A stretch of DNA of 64,000 nucleotides from Erysipelotrichaceae bacterium OPF54 (GCA_022834735.1 BQKD01000001.1:1217659-1281658), one strand, 5' to 3'; positions 36,501-47,480 are shown, counted from the first letter of the stretch. Made by a program: numbers and translations. The notes: generated by a model not told the origin, from the letters alone.

Positions 36501-38009
36501 TTTATTTTTTGCATCTTTTAGAAAGCTACCAACAATCAAAATGATCACGATACCAATAGGGAAAGCAGCAATGATACTTACTGACTGCAGACTGCTCATT
36601 GAGCTTTGTGAAAATAAGAGTGCAATAGGTAAAATGATTAACATTATACACCACATAAGTTCAAGCCATTTGCTTGGACTTTCTTTTTCGCTCAGTGTTT
36701 TGTAACTATAGCATGAGGCTGTCAAAGCAATGGAATCAAAACTGGTTGCATAGAAAGCGATCATAGTGATCAACACAATGATCAAGATGAAACCTGATCC
36801 AGGCAATGTCTGAAGGATCGAAACGATGAGTCCATAAATATCACCGGACTGATTATACTGGGCAATAAAATCCATGATTCCTTCCATTTGAAGTCCCATA
36901 GAATAGTTTCCTAAAACGATAAAGCTTAGCAAGGTGGATCCTACGCCAAAAACATATCCGCCCAGAATCGTCTGTTTAACGGTACGTCCTCTTGAAATAT
37001 TGCCAATAAAAAATGGAGCTGCTACACACCAGACCATCCAATATGCCCAATAATAGATAGTCCAATTCTGCGGGAAATTGGAAGTTCGTAATGGGTCGGT
37101 ATAAGTGGACAATCCAATAAAATTTTGAACCATTGTTCCAAAAGAAGTAAATCCTGTTTCTATGATGTATCGGAATTGTCCTCCAAATAGGAGAACGAAT
37201 GCAATAAGTCCAAAGAATAGATAAATACAAATGTTTGCTAAAGTGCTTATGCCTTTAAATCCCTTTAATAAGGAGTAAGTATATACAGCACAAGTGATCA
37301 AAAGGATTATTATGTTAATAGCTGTTAAGCTGATATTCAAATGAAATAACTGTTGAATAATTTGTGCCATCAATGGTGTAGCGACGCTGAAAGTCGTTGC
37401 TGTTCCTGCAATTAACGCGAATACAGCAAGCAAATCAATAATTCGTCCAGGCAATCGATCGGTCCATTTTCCGAGAATCGGTCTGCAGGCTTCCGAGTAT
37501 TTTTGACGATTTCTTTTTCTTACGTGAAGCATGAATCCAAATGATACAGCTAATACAAGATAAAAGGACCAAGGAATGAAGCTCCAGTGAAAAATAGGAA
37601 AAACGCCTGCCCATTCCTGGATAGAACCTAATTCAGCTATATGAGGATCTGTGGCATATAAGATCCATTCCGAAAAAGAGTAAAATAAAATATCGGCTGC
37701 TAACCCGCATGTAAACATCATGGCACCCCATGCAAAAAATGAATATTTAGGTTTCTCGTTTTTATCTCCTAATACGATATTTCCATATTTGGAAAAAGCT
37801 ATATATATGGATAATAAAAATATTCCTAATCCGATCGCTAAATAGTAGACACCAAAACTATCCCCTAAAAAGAATCGGATTTGTGTCAGAATAGTATTTG
37901 ATTGTTCTGGAAATATAAAAAATAAGACACATAATCCTACAATGAGAATTAAAGGAACTAGTGTGATCATCCAGTCTATTTTTTTTGTATTCAAATTTTT
38001 CTTATTCAT
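36486..38009 (-). CDS. BCCT-family choline/betaine transporter
   Basis: The ATG at 38009 has AAGGAG upstream, giving 507 residues. About 12 membrane segments and the BCCT signature are visible: WAGVFPIFHWSFIPWSFYL with the tryptophan-rich substrate helix and WTIYYWAYWMVWCVAAPFFI. It would import choline for the LicA/LicC enzymes encoded just upstream; licC ends 10 nt before. In pneumococcus the equivalent LicB belongs to a different transporter family. The last four residues (VSGK) and stop come from an IS66 end, so the natural C-terminal tail has been replaced after helix 12. Confidence 0.92.
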   Translation of the reverse strand: MNKKNLNTKKIDWMITLVPLILIVGLCVLFFIFPEQSNTILTQIRFFLGDSFGVYYLAIGLGIFLLSIYIAFSKYGNIVLGDKNEKPKYSFFAWGAMMFTCGLAADILFYSFSEWILYATDPHIAELGSIQEWAGVFPIFHWSFIPWSFYLVLAVSFGFMLHVRKRNRQKYSEACRPILGKWTDRLPGRIIDLLAVFALIAGTATTFSVATPLMAQIIQQLFHLNISLTAINIIILLITCAVYTYSLLKGFKGISTLANICIYLFFGLIAFVLLFGGQFRYIIETGFTSFGTMVQNFIGLSTYTDPLRTSNFPQNWTIYYWAYWMVWCVAAPFFIGNISRGRTVKQTILGGYVFGVGSTLLSFIVLGNYSMGLQMEGIMDFIAQYNQSGDIYGLIVSILQTLPGSGFILIIVLITMIAFYATSFDSIALTASCYSYKTLSEKESPSKWLELMWCIMLIILPIALLFSQSSMSSLQSVSIIAAFPIGIVIILIVGSFLKDAKNKVSGK

Positions 38010-38019
38010 CTTGTTCTCC

Positions 38020-38721
38020 TTATCGATAGGAAGGGTCAGCTTCCTGTAATTCTGCAAAACTGTCGATTTCTAATACGTCGCCTTTATTCATTTCAAAAAT
38101 GCCGAGTTTAAAATCAGAATGATATTTAAACATTGCTAGATCGTCCCAATAAAGATTTGAATATGGATCTTGTTCAAACTCTTGCTCTACTAGCTTTTTT
38201 AACTTTTGCCCATCATCTTCTGTCCATCTTGAGACACTGTATAATTGCCATCCGCAGCTTCCGCCATCTCTTAAACAAGATTCGACAATTCCATTATTAA
38301 CGATCTGCATCCATTCATAAGTATATTCATCTTTCCATACACTGTTGTATCCGGAGATTTCAAAATATTTTGATAGGACTTTTGGATTATTGATTATTTG
38401 ATCGCCATCTAAAATGATCGTATTTTCAAGATGATTTCGTGCTGCATATAAAGAGGAAATATTATTGGCTTGTTCAAAATATGGATTTTCAATCAACTGA
38501 ACATCCTTATATTTTTTATCTAAATAATCAAAGAGTTCTTTCTGATATCCGACTACAATATAAATCGGAGAGATTTCATTTTTAAGCAGTGCTTCGATTA
38601 CTGATTCGATCATACGCGTGCCATTTACTTTGATCAAAGGCTTAGGAATACAATTTGTTAAAGGGCGCATCCTTTCTCCTTTTCCCGCAGCCATAATTAT
38701 TGCTTGTTTTATTTCGTGCAT
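38020..38721 (-). CDS. licC: CTP:phosphocholine cytidylyltransferase
   Basis: This 233-residue nucleotidyltransferase begins with AIIMAAGKGERMRPLTNCIP and KPLIKVNG, the LicC/GT-A pyrophosphorylase signature; YLDGD-type metal site is seen as TIILDGDQII. C-terminal WDDLAMF and VLEIDSFAELQEAD match LicC. It forms CDP-choline from CTP and phosphocholine. It overlaps the 3' end of the upstream fusion gene by 13 nt with AGGAGGCC as ribosome site, so the operon is tightly coupled. Confidence 0.93.
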   Translation of the reverse strand: MHEIKQAIIMAAGKGERMRPLTNCIPKPLIKVNGTRMIESVIEALLKNEISPIYIVVGYQKELFDYLDKKYKDVQLIENPYFEQANNISSLYAARNHLENTIILDGDQIINNPKVLSKYFEISGYNSVWKDEYTYEWMQIVNNGIVESCLRDGGSCGWQLYSVSRWTEDDGQKLKKLVEQEFEQDPYSNLYWDDLAMFKYHSDFKLGIFEMNKGDVLEIDSFAELQEADPSYR

Positions 38722-40469
38722 TGTTGGCCTCCTAATCTATGTTTTGCTTTTTTGAAGTATTCTTTTGCATAGCGATACTGAGCCAATGAGTATTCTCCAA
38801 ATTCTATGCCCAGATTTCTTTTATATTCGCACCAGTTGCTCCATAATAATCCGCATATTGCGATATAAGCATAGATTTTTGTTCGGGTGACTTCAAGGCA
38901 ATGATTATCAAAATAGAGATCTATAAACTGATCGACCTGATCAGGATCGAACAGGGAATAGATGCAAAACATCGCGATATCTACGTGAGGATCCTGCATC
39001 CCTGCATATTCCCAATCGATCAGCTTAATGTCGCCGTTTTCCAGAAAGAGAAAATTATCTGGTACAGCATCAATGTGCGTGAGACACCAATCTTTTCCGC
39101 ATGAATCGATGAAAGATTTTAAAGATAATATGTTTTCTTTGGTCTGGGCATAGTCTTCAAAAATAGAAGGTTGATCATCCCAAAGCTGTTCATAAAAATC
39201 AATCTTTCCGAATAAGTCAAAAGTATGGTCAACTTTTAAATTCAATTTATGAAATTTTCTTAAAAAGGATACACACTTTTGAAGATCTCCCAGATTATTG
39301 GGATCACAGACTCTCGAATTATTATAGAATTTAGTAATTTTATAGCCGTTTTCTGGATTAATATAGATTATAGGATCGCAAAGATGATACGGATCGATTT
39401 CTTTATATATATCCGCTTCTTCTTTTCGGTTGATTAATTGATTTGTTCCTTCTCCAGGAATACGCATGATATACGATTCATCATTGACCGTGAATAAGAA
39501 TGAACGATTTGTCATTCCTTTCTTTAAAACTTTAATTTCTCCGATATCTTTATTATTTACGTTGAGTGCATTTTTAATGATCTCAACCGCTTCTGTTCTT
39601 AAATGATCAGAATTGGAATCCAATTCTCTTAATTGTTCATATGTATCAATTTCAAACGTCTGATTCGCAGGTGCAATTTTTGCAGCAGGCAATAACTTTC
39701 CATTTTTTATTAAAACTTCTTCCCAGTAGCGATTATCATATCTAGGCTGCTTATCCATGAGGAGCAGATTATTTTTGATATAATCTGCATCTTCTGCGGT
39801 AATATAGCTGATTCCGATCATTTTATTTTTCTCTTCAGTTTCCTCTGTAAGGACAAGTTCCTTTTTTCTGTTGAGCCGAATCATACTTTTACGGCTTTTT
39901 TCTTTCGTGATCATATACCATGAGTACAACTCATCAGTATGGAACGGATTATCGGCACACCAAACATCACAGGGAATAATATAACTATTGGAAATTTTAT
40001 CCTTTATCAAATATAACGAATGCAAATTATTTTTTGTCTGATATGAATTATTACAGATCAGTTTTACACCATATTCATCGATCAAGTAATCATATTTTTC
40101 TTTCATAAAGCCAACTACGATCGAAATATCAGTGATATTTACTTCATGAAGCTGTTTGATAATCCTTTCGATAAGTGGTTCGTTTTTTATTTTAAGCAGG
40201 CCTTTTGGAACTTCGTTGTTTATAGGAACCATACGCATTCCATAACCGGCAGCTAATATAATCGCATTTTTAGGTTTATTTTTTTGAAATAAAGCTTCTG
40301 CTTTGGAAAGAATTTCATAATCATCATTTATATAATCCTGTGCTTTTAAACTGTTTATTGAATGATTGATAGTTCCTAAAGAGAGATCCAGTTGTTTTGC
40401 GAGCGCTCTTTGAGACGAAAACTGGTGTTCTTTTAAAGATAATAATATTTCTTTGTCAAATGTGTTCAT
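38709..40469 (-). CDS. Three-domain protein: winged helix + nucleotidyltransferase + choline kinase
   Basis: 586 residues with three parts. Residues 1-55 are a winged helix (SQRALAKQLDLSLGTINHSI). Residues ~67-290 are a second LicC-like nucleotidyltransferase (AIILAAGYGMRMVPINNEVP, then KGLLKIKNEP). Residues ~300-586 are a LicA-type choline kinase with LTHIDAVPDNFLF (catalytic loop, ~460) and IKLIDWEYAGMQDP. Together they could phosphorylate choline and form CDP-choline, with the winged helix perhaps sensing or repressing. Because a separate LicC follows, the middle domain may have another role or be regulatory. AAAAGGAG precedes the ATG. Confidence 0.92.
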   Translation of the reverse strand: MNTFDKEILLSLKEHQFSSQRALAKQLDLSLGTINHSINSLKAQDYINDDYEILSKAEALFQKNKPKNAIILAAGYGMRMVPINNEVPKGLLKIKNEPLIERIIKQLHEVNITDISIVVGFMKEKYDYLIDEYGVKLICNNSYQTKNNLHSLYLIKDKISNSYIIPCDVWCADNPFHTDELYSWYMITKEKSRKSMIRLNRKKELVLTEETEEKNKMIGISYITAEDADYIKNNLLLMDKQPRYDNRYWEEVLIKNGKLLPAAKIAPANQTFEIDTYEQLRELDSNSDHLRTEAVEIIKNALNVNNKDIGEIKVLKKGMTNRSFLFTVNDESYIMRIPGEGTNQLINRKEEADIYKEIDPYHLCDPIIYINPENGYKITKFYNNSRVCDPNNLGDLQKCVSFLRKFHKLNLKVDHTFDLFGKIDFYEQLWDDQPSIFEDYAQTKENILSLKSFIDSCGKDWCLTHIDAVPDNFLFLENGDIKLIDWEYAGMQDPHVDIAMFCIYSLFDPDQVDQFIDLYFDNHCLEVTRTKIYAYIAICGLLWSNWCEYKRNLGIEFGEYSLAQYRYAKEYFKKAKHRLGGQQCTK

Positions 40470-40707
40470 GATAACTCCTTTTCGTTATATGGTGAACTAT
40501 AAACTATTTTTTATTTAAATTCAACAGATCATGGATATAAAACTAAAACATAAAATTATTAAAGATGTTCTAAATAAAAAAATAAATACATCCTGTATGG
40601 GGTTTCACATATTGTGTATAATTATGTCAACAGTGATACGTATTAATGTAAGCTATATTAGTCTATGACTATATGCTTTTGGAGTATCAGGGAAGGGTAA
40701 AAAAATT
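40470..40707. promoter_or_regulatory. Divergent promoter region between choline operon and choline-binding protein
   Basis: 238 bp of AT-rich DNA between divergent genes. A TATAAT hexamer at about 40616-40621 (GTGTATAATTATG) is a plausible -10 box for the rightward gene; its -35 box is weak. GAAGGG before 40708 is the ribosome site. The winged-helix domain of the divergent fusion protein could act here. Inference only. Confidence 0.4.
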
Positions 40708-43188
40708 ATGGAAAAGAAAAAGTGTATTCTGTATGGATTTGCTGTTTTGTCTGCTCTTACAGGAATTACTTTTGCTGAAAATTTATCTATTTTTGGCGAA
40801 GGTGTGGATGAAGAGCCTATTGCTGTTGTTGAAACCGGTGCTACTGTAGAACCAGAGGACTCATCATTAATCAATGGAGAGAATATTGATGAAAATAGTG
40901 AGATTAATCAAATTCAAGTTGACAATGAATTAAATCAAAATAAAAACAATGATTTTTCATTTGGATCTGAAAATACGATCAATGGAAATATTCAGAATGA
41001 GGAAAAAGTCTCATATGAAGATGGTTCAGATTTAAGTGAATCATTAGGGGAAAATCTTAATACTTCTCAAGAGAATCAAATCTCAACCGATCTTGATAGC
41101 AAAATTGAAGATTATAAAAATAATGTTCCAGTTGAAGATTCTCTTGTATATGGAGTGAATGAGAGCGAAAATATGACTAGCGAAAGTGTAGCGGTTCCCT
41201 ATTTTTATGATGAGAACTTGTATGGCTACGCTACAATTGAAAACGGAAAATTTGTTTTTTATTTAAATAATGAAATTTATGATGAGAGAGATCTTATTAA
41301 CAATACATGGATCGAAGTTAAAGTAAATGGAAAATCAATTGAATATTATGTTAAAGATAATAATCTAGTTAGTGGGTTACAGGAGATTGATGGGAAAAGT
41401 TACTTTTTTGACTATATGTATGAATTAAGCAAAAATTCATATAACTCGTGGGGTGAATATGGCTATTATTCAGGTGATGATGGCACTCTTCAAAAAGGCT
41501 GGATCACAACGGAATATGAGAAATACTATTTTGATGATGATTATAGAGGGAATTCCGGAGATTATACTATTGATGGAAAACGGTATTTTTTGTCATACGG
41601 CAGAATAAACACAAATTATACGTATCTTGAAAATGGAACATTCAATCATTTCGGCAATGATGGGGTCTTGGATAAGAGTACCACAATTAATGGCGATCAA
41701 TGGATAAGTGTCGGTTCTGATTGGTATTATGCAAAAGATCAATCTTTAGTAATTAATCAATTGTTACAAATCAATAATCATATGTATGGATTTGATTATT
41801 CTGGAAAAATGTATGCAGATACATCATTTGGGATGGATGATGATTATTATCGAGCTGATAAGAGCGGAGCCTTAATAAAAGGGTGGTATCAAGAGAATGA
41901 ATACTCTAATAAATACTATTATGATTCAGATTATAAATCTGTAAATGGAACCAAAACAATCGATGGAAAAATCTATGTATTTAGTAAGTATAATGGCTTG
42001 GAAATAAATGGTTTAATCATTGATGATAATAGTAAGAAAGCATATATTTCTGATAACGAAGGACTACTGATCGGAACTATTGATTGTCAAAAAAATGGAT
42101 GGATCAAACAATCAGGAAATTGGTATTATGTAGAAGATGAAAGTTTAGTATATGGAGGAATTAAAAAAATAAATAACGTATTATATGCATTTAATAATTA
42201 TAAAATGCTTGATAATACGATTGGCGATGTATATGGGTATGATGAAGCCGGAAACTGGTATAATGGCACTGTTAAAGCCAGATCAGGAGGCGCCTTGGTC
42301 ACATCAACCTGGGCAACAAATGATAATAATACATACTATTTTGGAGCGGATGGATTATCTGTAAGCGGAATCCAAATAATCGATGGAAAAACTTATGTAT
42401 TTAGTAAGTATAATGGTTTGGAAAAAAATGGCCTGACCATTGATGACAATAGCAAGAAAGCATACATCTCTGATAATGAAGGACTACTGATCGGAACTAT
42501 TGATTGTCAAAAAAATGGATGGATCAAACAATCAGGAAATTGGTATTATGTAGAAGATGAAAGTTTAGTATATGGAGGAATTAAAAAAATAAATAACGTA
42601 TTATATGCATTTAATAATTATAAAATGCTTGATAATACGATTGGTTATGTATCGGGATCTGATGAAGCCGGAAACTGGTATAGTGGAACAGTTAAAGCCA
42701 GATCAGGAGGTGCCTTGGTCACATCAACCTGGGCAACAAATGATAATAATACATACTATTTTGGAGCGGATGGATTATCTGTAAAAGGAATCCGCAAAAT
42801 AGGCAATAATACATATGGATTTAATTATGAAGGAAAAATGTATGCTAACACATCGTTTTGGATGAATGACGATTATTATCGTGCGGATGAAAGTGGTGCT
42901 TTAATCAAAGGATGGTATCGACTTGAGGGATATTATAATGAATATTACTATGGTTCCGATTATAAATTAGTTAGAGGAGTCCAAACAATTGATGGAAAAA
43001 CTTATGTTTTCACTAAATATGATGGACTCGCAAAAAATGGTATATTTACAGATGAGGATACCCAAATAATATATATTGGTGATGAAAAGGGTCTTTTGAC
43101 TGCTACAATAGATTGTCAAAAAAATGGATGGACCAAACAATCGGGAAATTGGTATTATGTAGAAAACGGAAATCTAGTACCCAAATAA
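40708..43188 (+). pseudogene. Giant choline-binding-repeat surface protein, 5' part
   Basis: It starts with a Sec signal peptide (MEKKKCILYGFAVLSALTG, cleavage after TFA). A low-complexity N/Q/E-rich spacer to ~residue 150 follows, then continuous cell-wall-binding repeats of the choline-binding type, each with G-W...WYY-V/F or Y-G motifs such as GNWYYVEDESLVYGG and TYYFGADGLSV. Such repeats bind phosphocholine on teichoic acid or glycan. No enzymatic domain is seen in this part. An IS1380 element at 43180 ends the frame after two foreign residues. Joined to 44784-47480 the protein would be 1,722 residues. A truncated, secreted 826-residue form could still be made. Confidence 0.88.
41941..42780 (+). 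repeat. Tandem 420-bp duplication within the repeat protein gene
   Basis: 41941-42360 and 42361-42780 are near-identical at an exact 420-bp (140-residue) period; about 42061-42226 and 42481-42646 appear identical. A third, more diverged unit starts near 42950 and is the one split by the IS1380 insertion. Confidence 0.88.
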
Positions 43189-44778
43189 TTCATGGAATGG
43201 TTTTACCGATGAAGTTCGCTTGATTTGATCCGATTTCCTGTTTTTTTTGGTTTTCAAAAAGTTTTACAGTGGAAAACTCCACGACGAAAAGGACAGATCG
43301 CTCTGCCTATTTTAAAATATGGGTCTGTTTATTATTCGTTTTGAATATTGTACATCAATCCTGCGAACTCTTTCTTTCTCGCATAGGCGCTGCTGATGCA
43401 CAATGTGATCTGCCTTGCGTGACGGATCACTTTTCCGCCTATCTTGATAAATTCCTTCCTGAACGTATTCATACGCATACGCGCAATACCCGGCATGTGT
43501 TTTGCTTTCCGATTCAGGAACAGATGATAAATATTGTATGCCCATGCTTTGAGCAGAAACTCGAGCTCGTTGGATAAGAACTTTGGATGGGACAATGTGC
43601 CTGCACCAAAATCGTCCTTGAGCTCTTTCGTGAAGTTTTCCGAATTTCCTCTTTGTTCATAAAAGCGTAGGATATGGCACGGACTCCACTCCAGACAGTT
43701 GGTCATGACGGCATAGATTTCCGGAAACAAAGAAATCTGTCCGTTCTGGCCTATGGAACGATACGCTTTGTAGACGACCCTTCTAGGCTCGTCGTTCTGC
43801 AGGGAATAAGACAGCTCGCCGATATACGGTTCGTGTTTGGTATACTGCTGGAAATCGATCCCTTTGCGGTCCATATCGTCCATGCATTCTTTGAGCAGTT
43901 TCCCGAAATGCTTGCACCGGATCATATAGCGCACACGAAAAGGTTGCTGTTCAAGATAATTCATCAATTCGGAATCGTAAAAGGCGCTGTCTCCACGGAA
44001 GAAAATGGTCCGGGAAGAAGAAATCTGAAGGCCGGAGAACACAGTGCGGAGCTGCTCGATGATCCCGTTGGCCGAATAGGAATTGCCGCAGCGAAGAAGC
44101 GAAGCGACAAGAAGTTTGGAATGATACTCATTGATCACCAGAGGATGATAACCGACCGAAGAGTAATGAGGAATATAGGCACTCGCTTCCTGCCGGCCAG
44201 TCGTTTCGATCAAAGTAGAATCAGCATCAAAAATAAGATCATGCTCCTGCTTGTTGAGATAAGAGAGAGCACAGGTCTGAAGAAGCTGATGAAGTGCGGC
44301 ATTCAAAGAAGGGGAGGCACAGGAGAAAAAACGTGAAACTGTCGGCTGGGAAGGAGCGTCAGAAAGCAGAAAAGGATCCTGACGAAGAACCGACTGATCG
44401 GCCTGACGGAAATATCCTAGCATAAATTTAAAGATCTGGCCAAGAAGGATATCGGAATAAGAGTGGACAGGATTTTTCCGGTCGTCATCAAAAGGAAGCG
44501 AACGAAAAGCGTCATGAAGCGAAAGAGAATGGATAAAACGAGCAAAGAGAAGAGCGCCGGAATCGGAGGTGATATTTCCTCCGGAAAAGTTATAGTTGTC
44601 AACAGCGGCAAAATTAGATAACATAAGTATGTGGTTCCTTTCTATTTGTTTGGTCACTAATATTGTAAATGAACCACACTTGAAAGTCATCACCCGGCGG
44701 GTGAAAATGATAAAGCCGCGAAAAACCTAAAATAAAGGAGTTCGCGGCATTTTTATTAGAAATCATGAATTATTTGGG
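43180..44778 (-). mobile_element. IS1380-family insertion sequence
   Basis: Terminal inverted repeats CCCAAATAATTCATG (43180-43194) and its perfect complement (44764-44778) bound a 1,599-bp element. The target TAGTA is duplicated at 43175-43179 and 44779-44783. It holds one minus-strand transposase gene. Confidence 0.93.
43332..44624 (-). CDS. IS1380-family DDE transposase
   Basis: I choose the ATG at 44624 (GAAAGGAACC upstream); 430 residues. It has the family opening FSGGNITSDSGALLFARFI. The catalytic acids fit HDLIFDADSTLIETTGRQ, IFFRGDSAFYDSELM and the YEQRGNSENFTKELKDD motif (Y-x-x-R-G-x-x-E). No damage is seen, so the element may still be active. Confidence 0.92.
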   Translation of the reverse strand: MLSNFAAVDNYNFSGGNITSDSGALLFARFIHSLSLHDAFRSLPFDDDRKNPVHSYSDILLGQIFKFMLGYFRQADQSVLRQDPFLLSDAPSQPTVSRFFSCASPSLNAALHQLLQTCALSYLNKQEHDLIFDADSTLIETTGRQEASAYIPHYSSVGYHPLVINEYHSKLLVASLLRCGNSYSANGIIEQLRTVFSGLQISSSRTIFFRGDSAFYDSELMNYLEQQPFRVRYMIRCKHFGKLLKECMDDMDRKGIDFQQYTKHEPYIGELSYSLQNDEPRRVVYKAYRSIGQNGQISLFPEIYAVMTNCLEWSPCHILRFYEQRGNSENFTKELKDDFGAGTLSHPKFLSNELEFLLKAWAYNIYHLFLNRKAKHMPGIARMRMNTFRKEFIKIGGKVIRHARQITLCISSAYARKKEFAGLMYNIQNE

Positions 44779-44783
44779 TAGTA

Positions 44784-47480
44784 TATGGAGGAATAAAAAA
44801 AATAAATAACGTATTATATGCATTTAATAATTATAAAATGCTTGATAATACGATTGGCGCAGTATATGGGGATGACGAAACAGGAAATTGGTATAGTGGT
44901 GTGGTTAAAGCTAAACCTGGAGGTGCTTTAGTAATATCAGATTGGGGCTTAGATGGCTATAATACTTACTATTTTGGTGCTAATGGACTCTCTGTAAAAG
45001 GACTTCAAAAAATAGGGAACGATTATTACTATTTTGAGCCTGATTATAATGGCCGCTTGGCAAAGGATACCATAGTTAATGTAGAAGGAGCAAAATGGAT
45101 TCGCGTAGATAATTCAGGAAAACAGATTGCGTCATTTACTACTGATACGAATGGCTGGAAAAATGTTTCCAATAGTGACTGGGTTTATGTCGAAAACAAT
45201 AGAGTTTTAAAAAATGAATTGAAAACGATTGGAAATACTAAATATAGATTTGATTATAATGGATTAATGTGCAGAAATAGATTGTATTATGATTATACTG
45301 CTGAGCCAAGTTCCGAAAAAAATAATTATTTGTATTTTGGTAATGATGGTGCTTCAGTCAGTGGCTGGGTTAATTCTAATGGTGAATGGTATTATTTCGG
45401 TGATGATTTTTATGGTATTACAGGGATAAGAACAATAAAAAACATAGTATATGCTTTTAACAATTTATCGGCCATGAGAGCTAAAGTAACATTAGCTGCA
45501 AAAGATGGAACAGTGTATTTTTTTGACGCGAAAGGTATGGGAACTAAAGTTTCTCCATCGGCTGGATTCTATATGAATCAATATTATATTGATAGCAATC
45601 ATAAGGCTGTCTCTGGATGGCACTATATTAATAATAGCTGGTATTACTTTGATCCAGATACCAAAGAAATGGCTAAGTTGAATTATAGGAATAGACCTAT
45701 AACTATTGGTAAAAAATCATATGTCTTCGATTATGATGGCAAAATGTTAACTGGTTGGGTTTTTGATGGTAATTCTTACGCTCGTGCAGACGGATCTCTG
45801 ATGGAGAATGGTTGGCTGCAAATCAATGGTTCCTGGTATTATTTTAAAGATAACCTGAAACAAGTGGGTGCAATTATCGATACCGCGAATAATAAGTATG
45901 TTTTAAATAAAAAAGGGAATCAATATAAATTAGTTACGCAATCGAATGGTTGGATAGAATTCCAAGGCGAATGGTATTATTTAGATAATGGTAAATTTGT
46001 TGTTGGAAATTCAAAGATCATTAATGATCAGACCTATGGTTTTGATTATAATGGGTTTATGGTAAAAAATACAGAATATTTAGCATATTATTTCAATAAA
46101 GATGGACAAGCTATTAAAAACCAATGGTTAGAAGTACGACCTAAAGTTTGGAAATATTATGATGAAAATGGTATTTATGTAACTAATGGATGGAAAACTA
46201 TTGGAAATGCTAAATATTATTTTGGATCGAATGGAATTGCTAAAACTTCTGATACTATTATTGATGGCGAGATATGCAGATTCTCAAGTTCAGGCGCTCT
46301 GATCGGTACACCTACAAAAGTGAAAAATGGATGGAATTTAGTGGACGGTTACTGGTATTATTCTAATAACGGAACGCTTTATGAGTACGGATTGTACACC
46401 ATTGATTCGAATGAGTATTATTTCCAAGATGGAAGAATGAAAATGGGCGATATTATTTATATAAGCGATAGTGTTCATTATTACGCTACTAAAGATGGAA
46501 GTATCGCTAAGAATCGGTGGTGTGGACCTCAATCACAGTATTATGCTCAGAGTGATGGTAATTTGAAAACAGGTTTGATTACAAGTAGCGGAAAGCAATA
46601 TTATATTGATCCAAATTCTTTTGCCTACATAAAAGACACTTCAGCTTTAGACTCTAAGGAAAATAAGGTATTTATTGCAGATAAGAGTGGTGTGATTTCA
46701 CAGATTTTAGATGCAAAGACTTTAAATGGTTGGGTAAAAGCTTCTAATAGTGCATATTATTTAGTTCTTAATCATAAATTTGTAACTGGAACTTATGAAT
46801 CAGGAAATAAATTGTATTGGATGAATCATCAAACTGGAATTATGGCGGAAAATGAAATGGTTCGTACATCTGATGGTTGGGGTTATGCAGATGCTTCTGG
46901 TTCAATAACAAAAAATGGTTGGCTTGATGATGTATATTTCATTAATGGATATGGTGCATATGGTCCATCTAAGATTGATGGCAAAGATTATTTCTTTAAT
47001 AACGCCAGATATGTATACTTTGGAGTTGGTGGTATTGGTGCGACTGGTCCATTGGATGGAACACAAAGCAACATTAAAAAAGTATATAAGAGTATAAATG
47101 GTTCTTTTTACTATTTTGATGGAAAAGGAAATAAAAAACAGATTTCATTTAAAGATGGATGGAATCAATATAATGGTGAATGGTATTATGTTGGTAATTC
47201 TAAAAATAATGGATTAGAAAAAATAAATAATGTTTATTATTCCTTTGATAATGTAGGTAAAATGCTGACAAATCAACTTGTTTATGATAATAATTATGCT
47301 TCGGATTATAATATATATAATGCAGTTTATTTTGTTGATGAAAATGGAAACCTTGCTAAGGGATGGCGATATGTAAATAATCAATGGTATTATTTTGGAG
47401 ATAATTATAAGGCTGTTACAGGTATTCGGAAAATTGATGGAAAAGAGTATGTTTTTACTGATTATGGAGTAATGTTGTAA
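44784..47480 (+). pseudogene. Giant choline-binding-repeat protein, 3' part
   Basis: The frame continues YGGIKKINNVLYAFNNYKML straight from the 5' part. It encodes about 898 residues made wholly of further binding repeats with GWxxxxGxWYYF motifs (SSGWYY-like examples: GSWYYFKDNLKQVGA, GEWYYLDNGKF, NQWYYFGDNYKAVTG), ending KEYVFTDYGVML. There is no LPXTG anchor, which fits attachment by choline binding alone. After the IS insertion it has no signal peptide; a start at 44838 inside the frame would give a cytoplasmic product, if any. No catalytic domain is visible in either half. Confidence 0.88.

Noticed and set aside
40653-40874. 73-codon minus-strand frame over the start of the choline-binding protein
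   Set aside because: Overlaps the signal peptide coding region; no ribosome site, and no known motif.
41941-42780. Possible CRISPR-like or satellite array because of strong periodicity
   Set aside because: The 420-bp units are in frame and encode choline-binding repeats; there are no short spacers.
43674-44336. 220-codon frame opposite the IS1380 transposase
   Set aside because: Antisense shadow of a well-supported transposase, with no ribosome site or recognisable domain.
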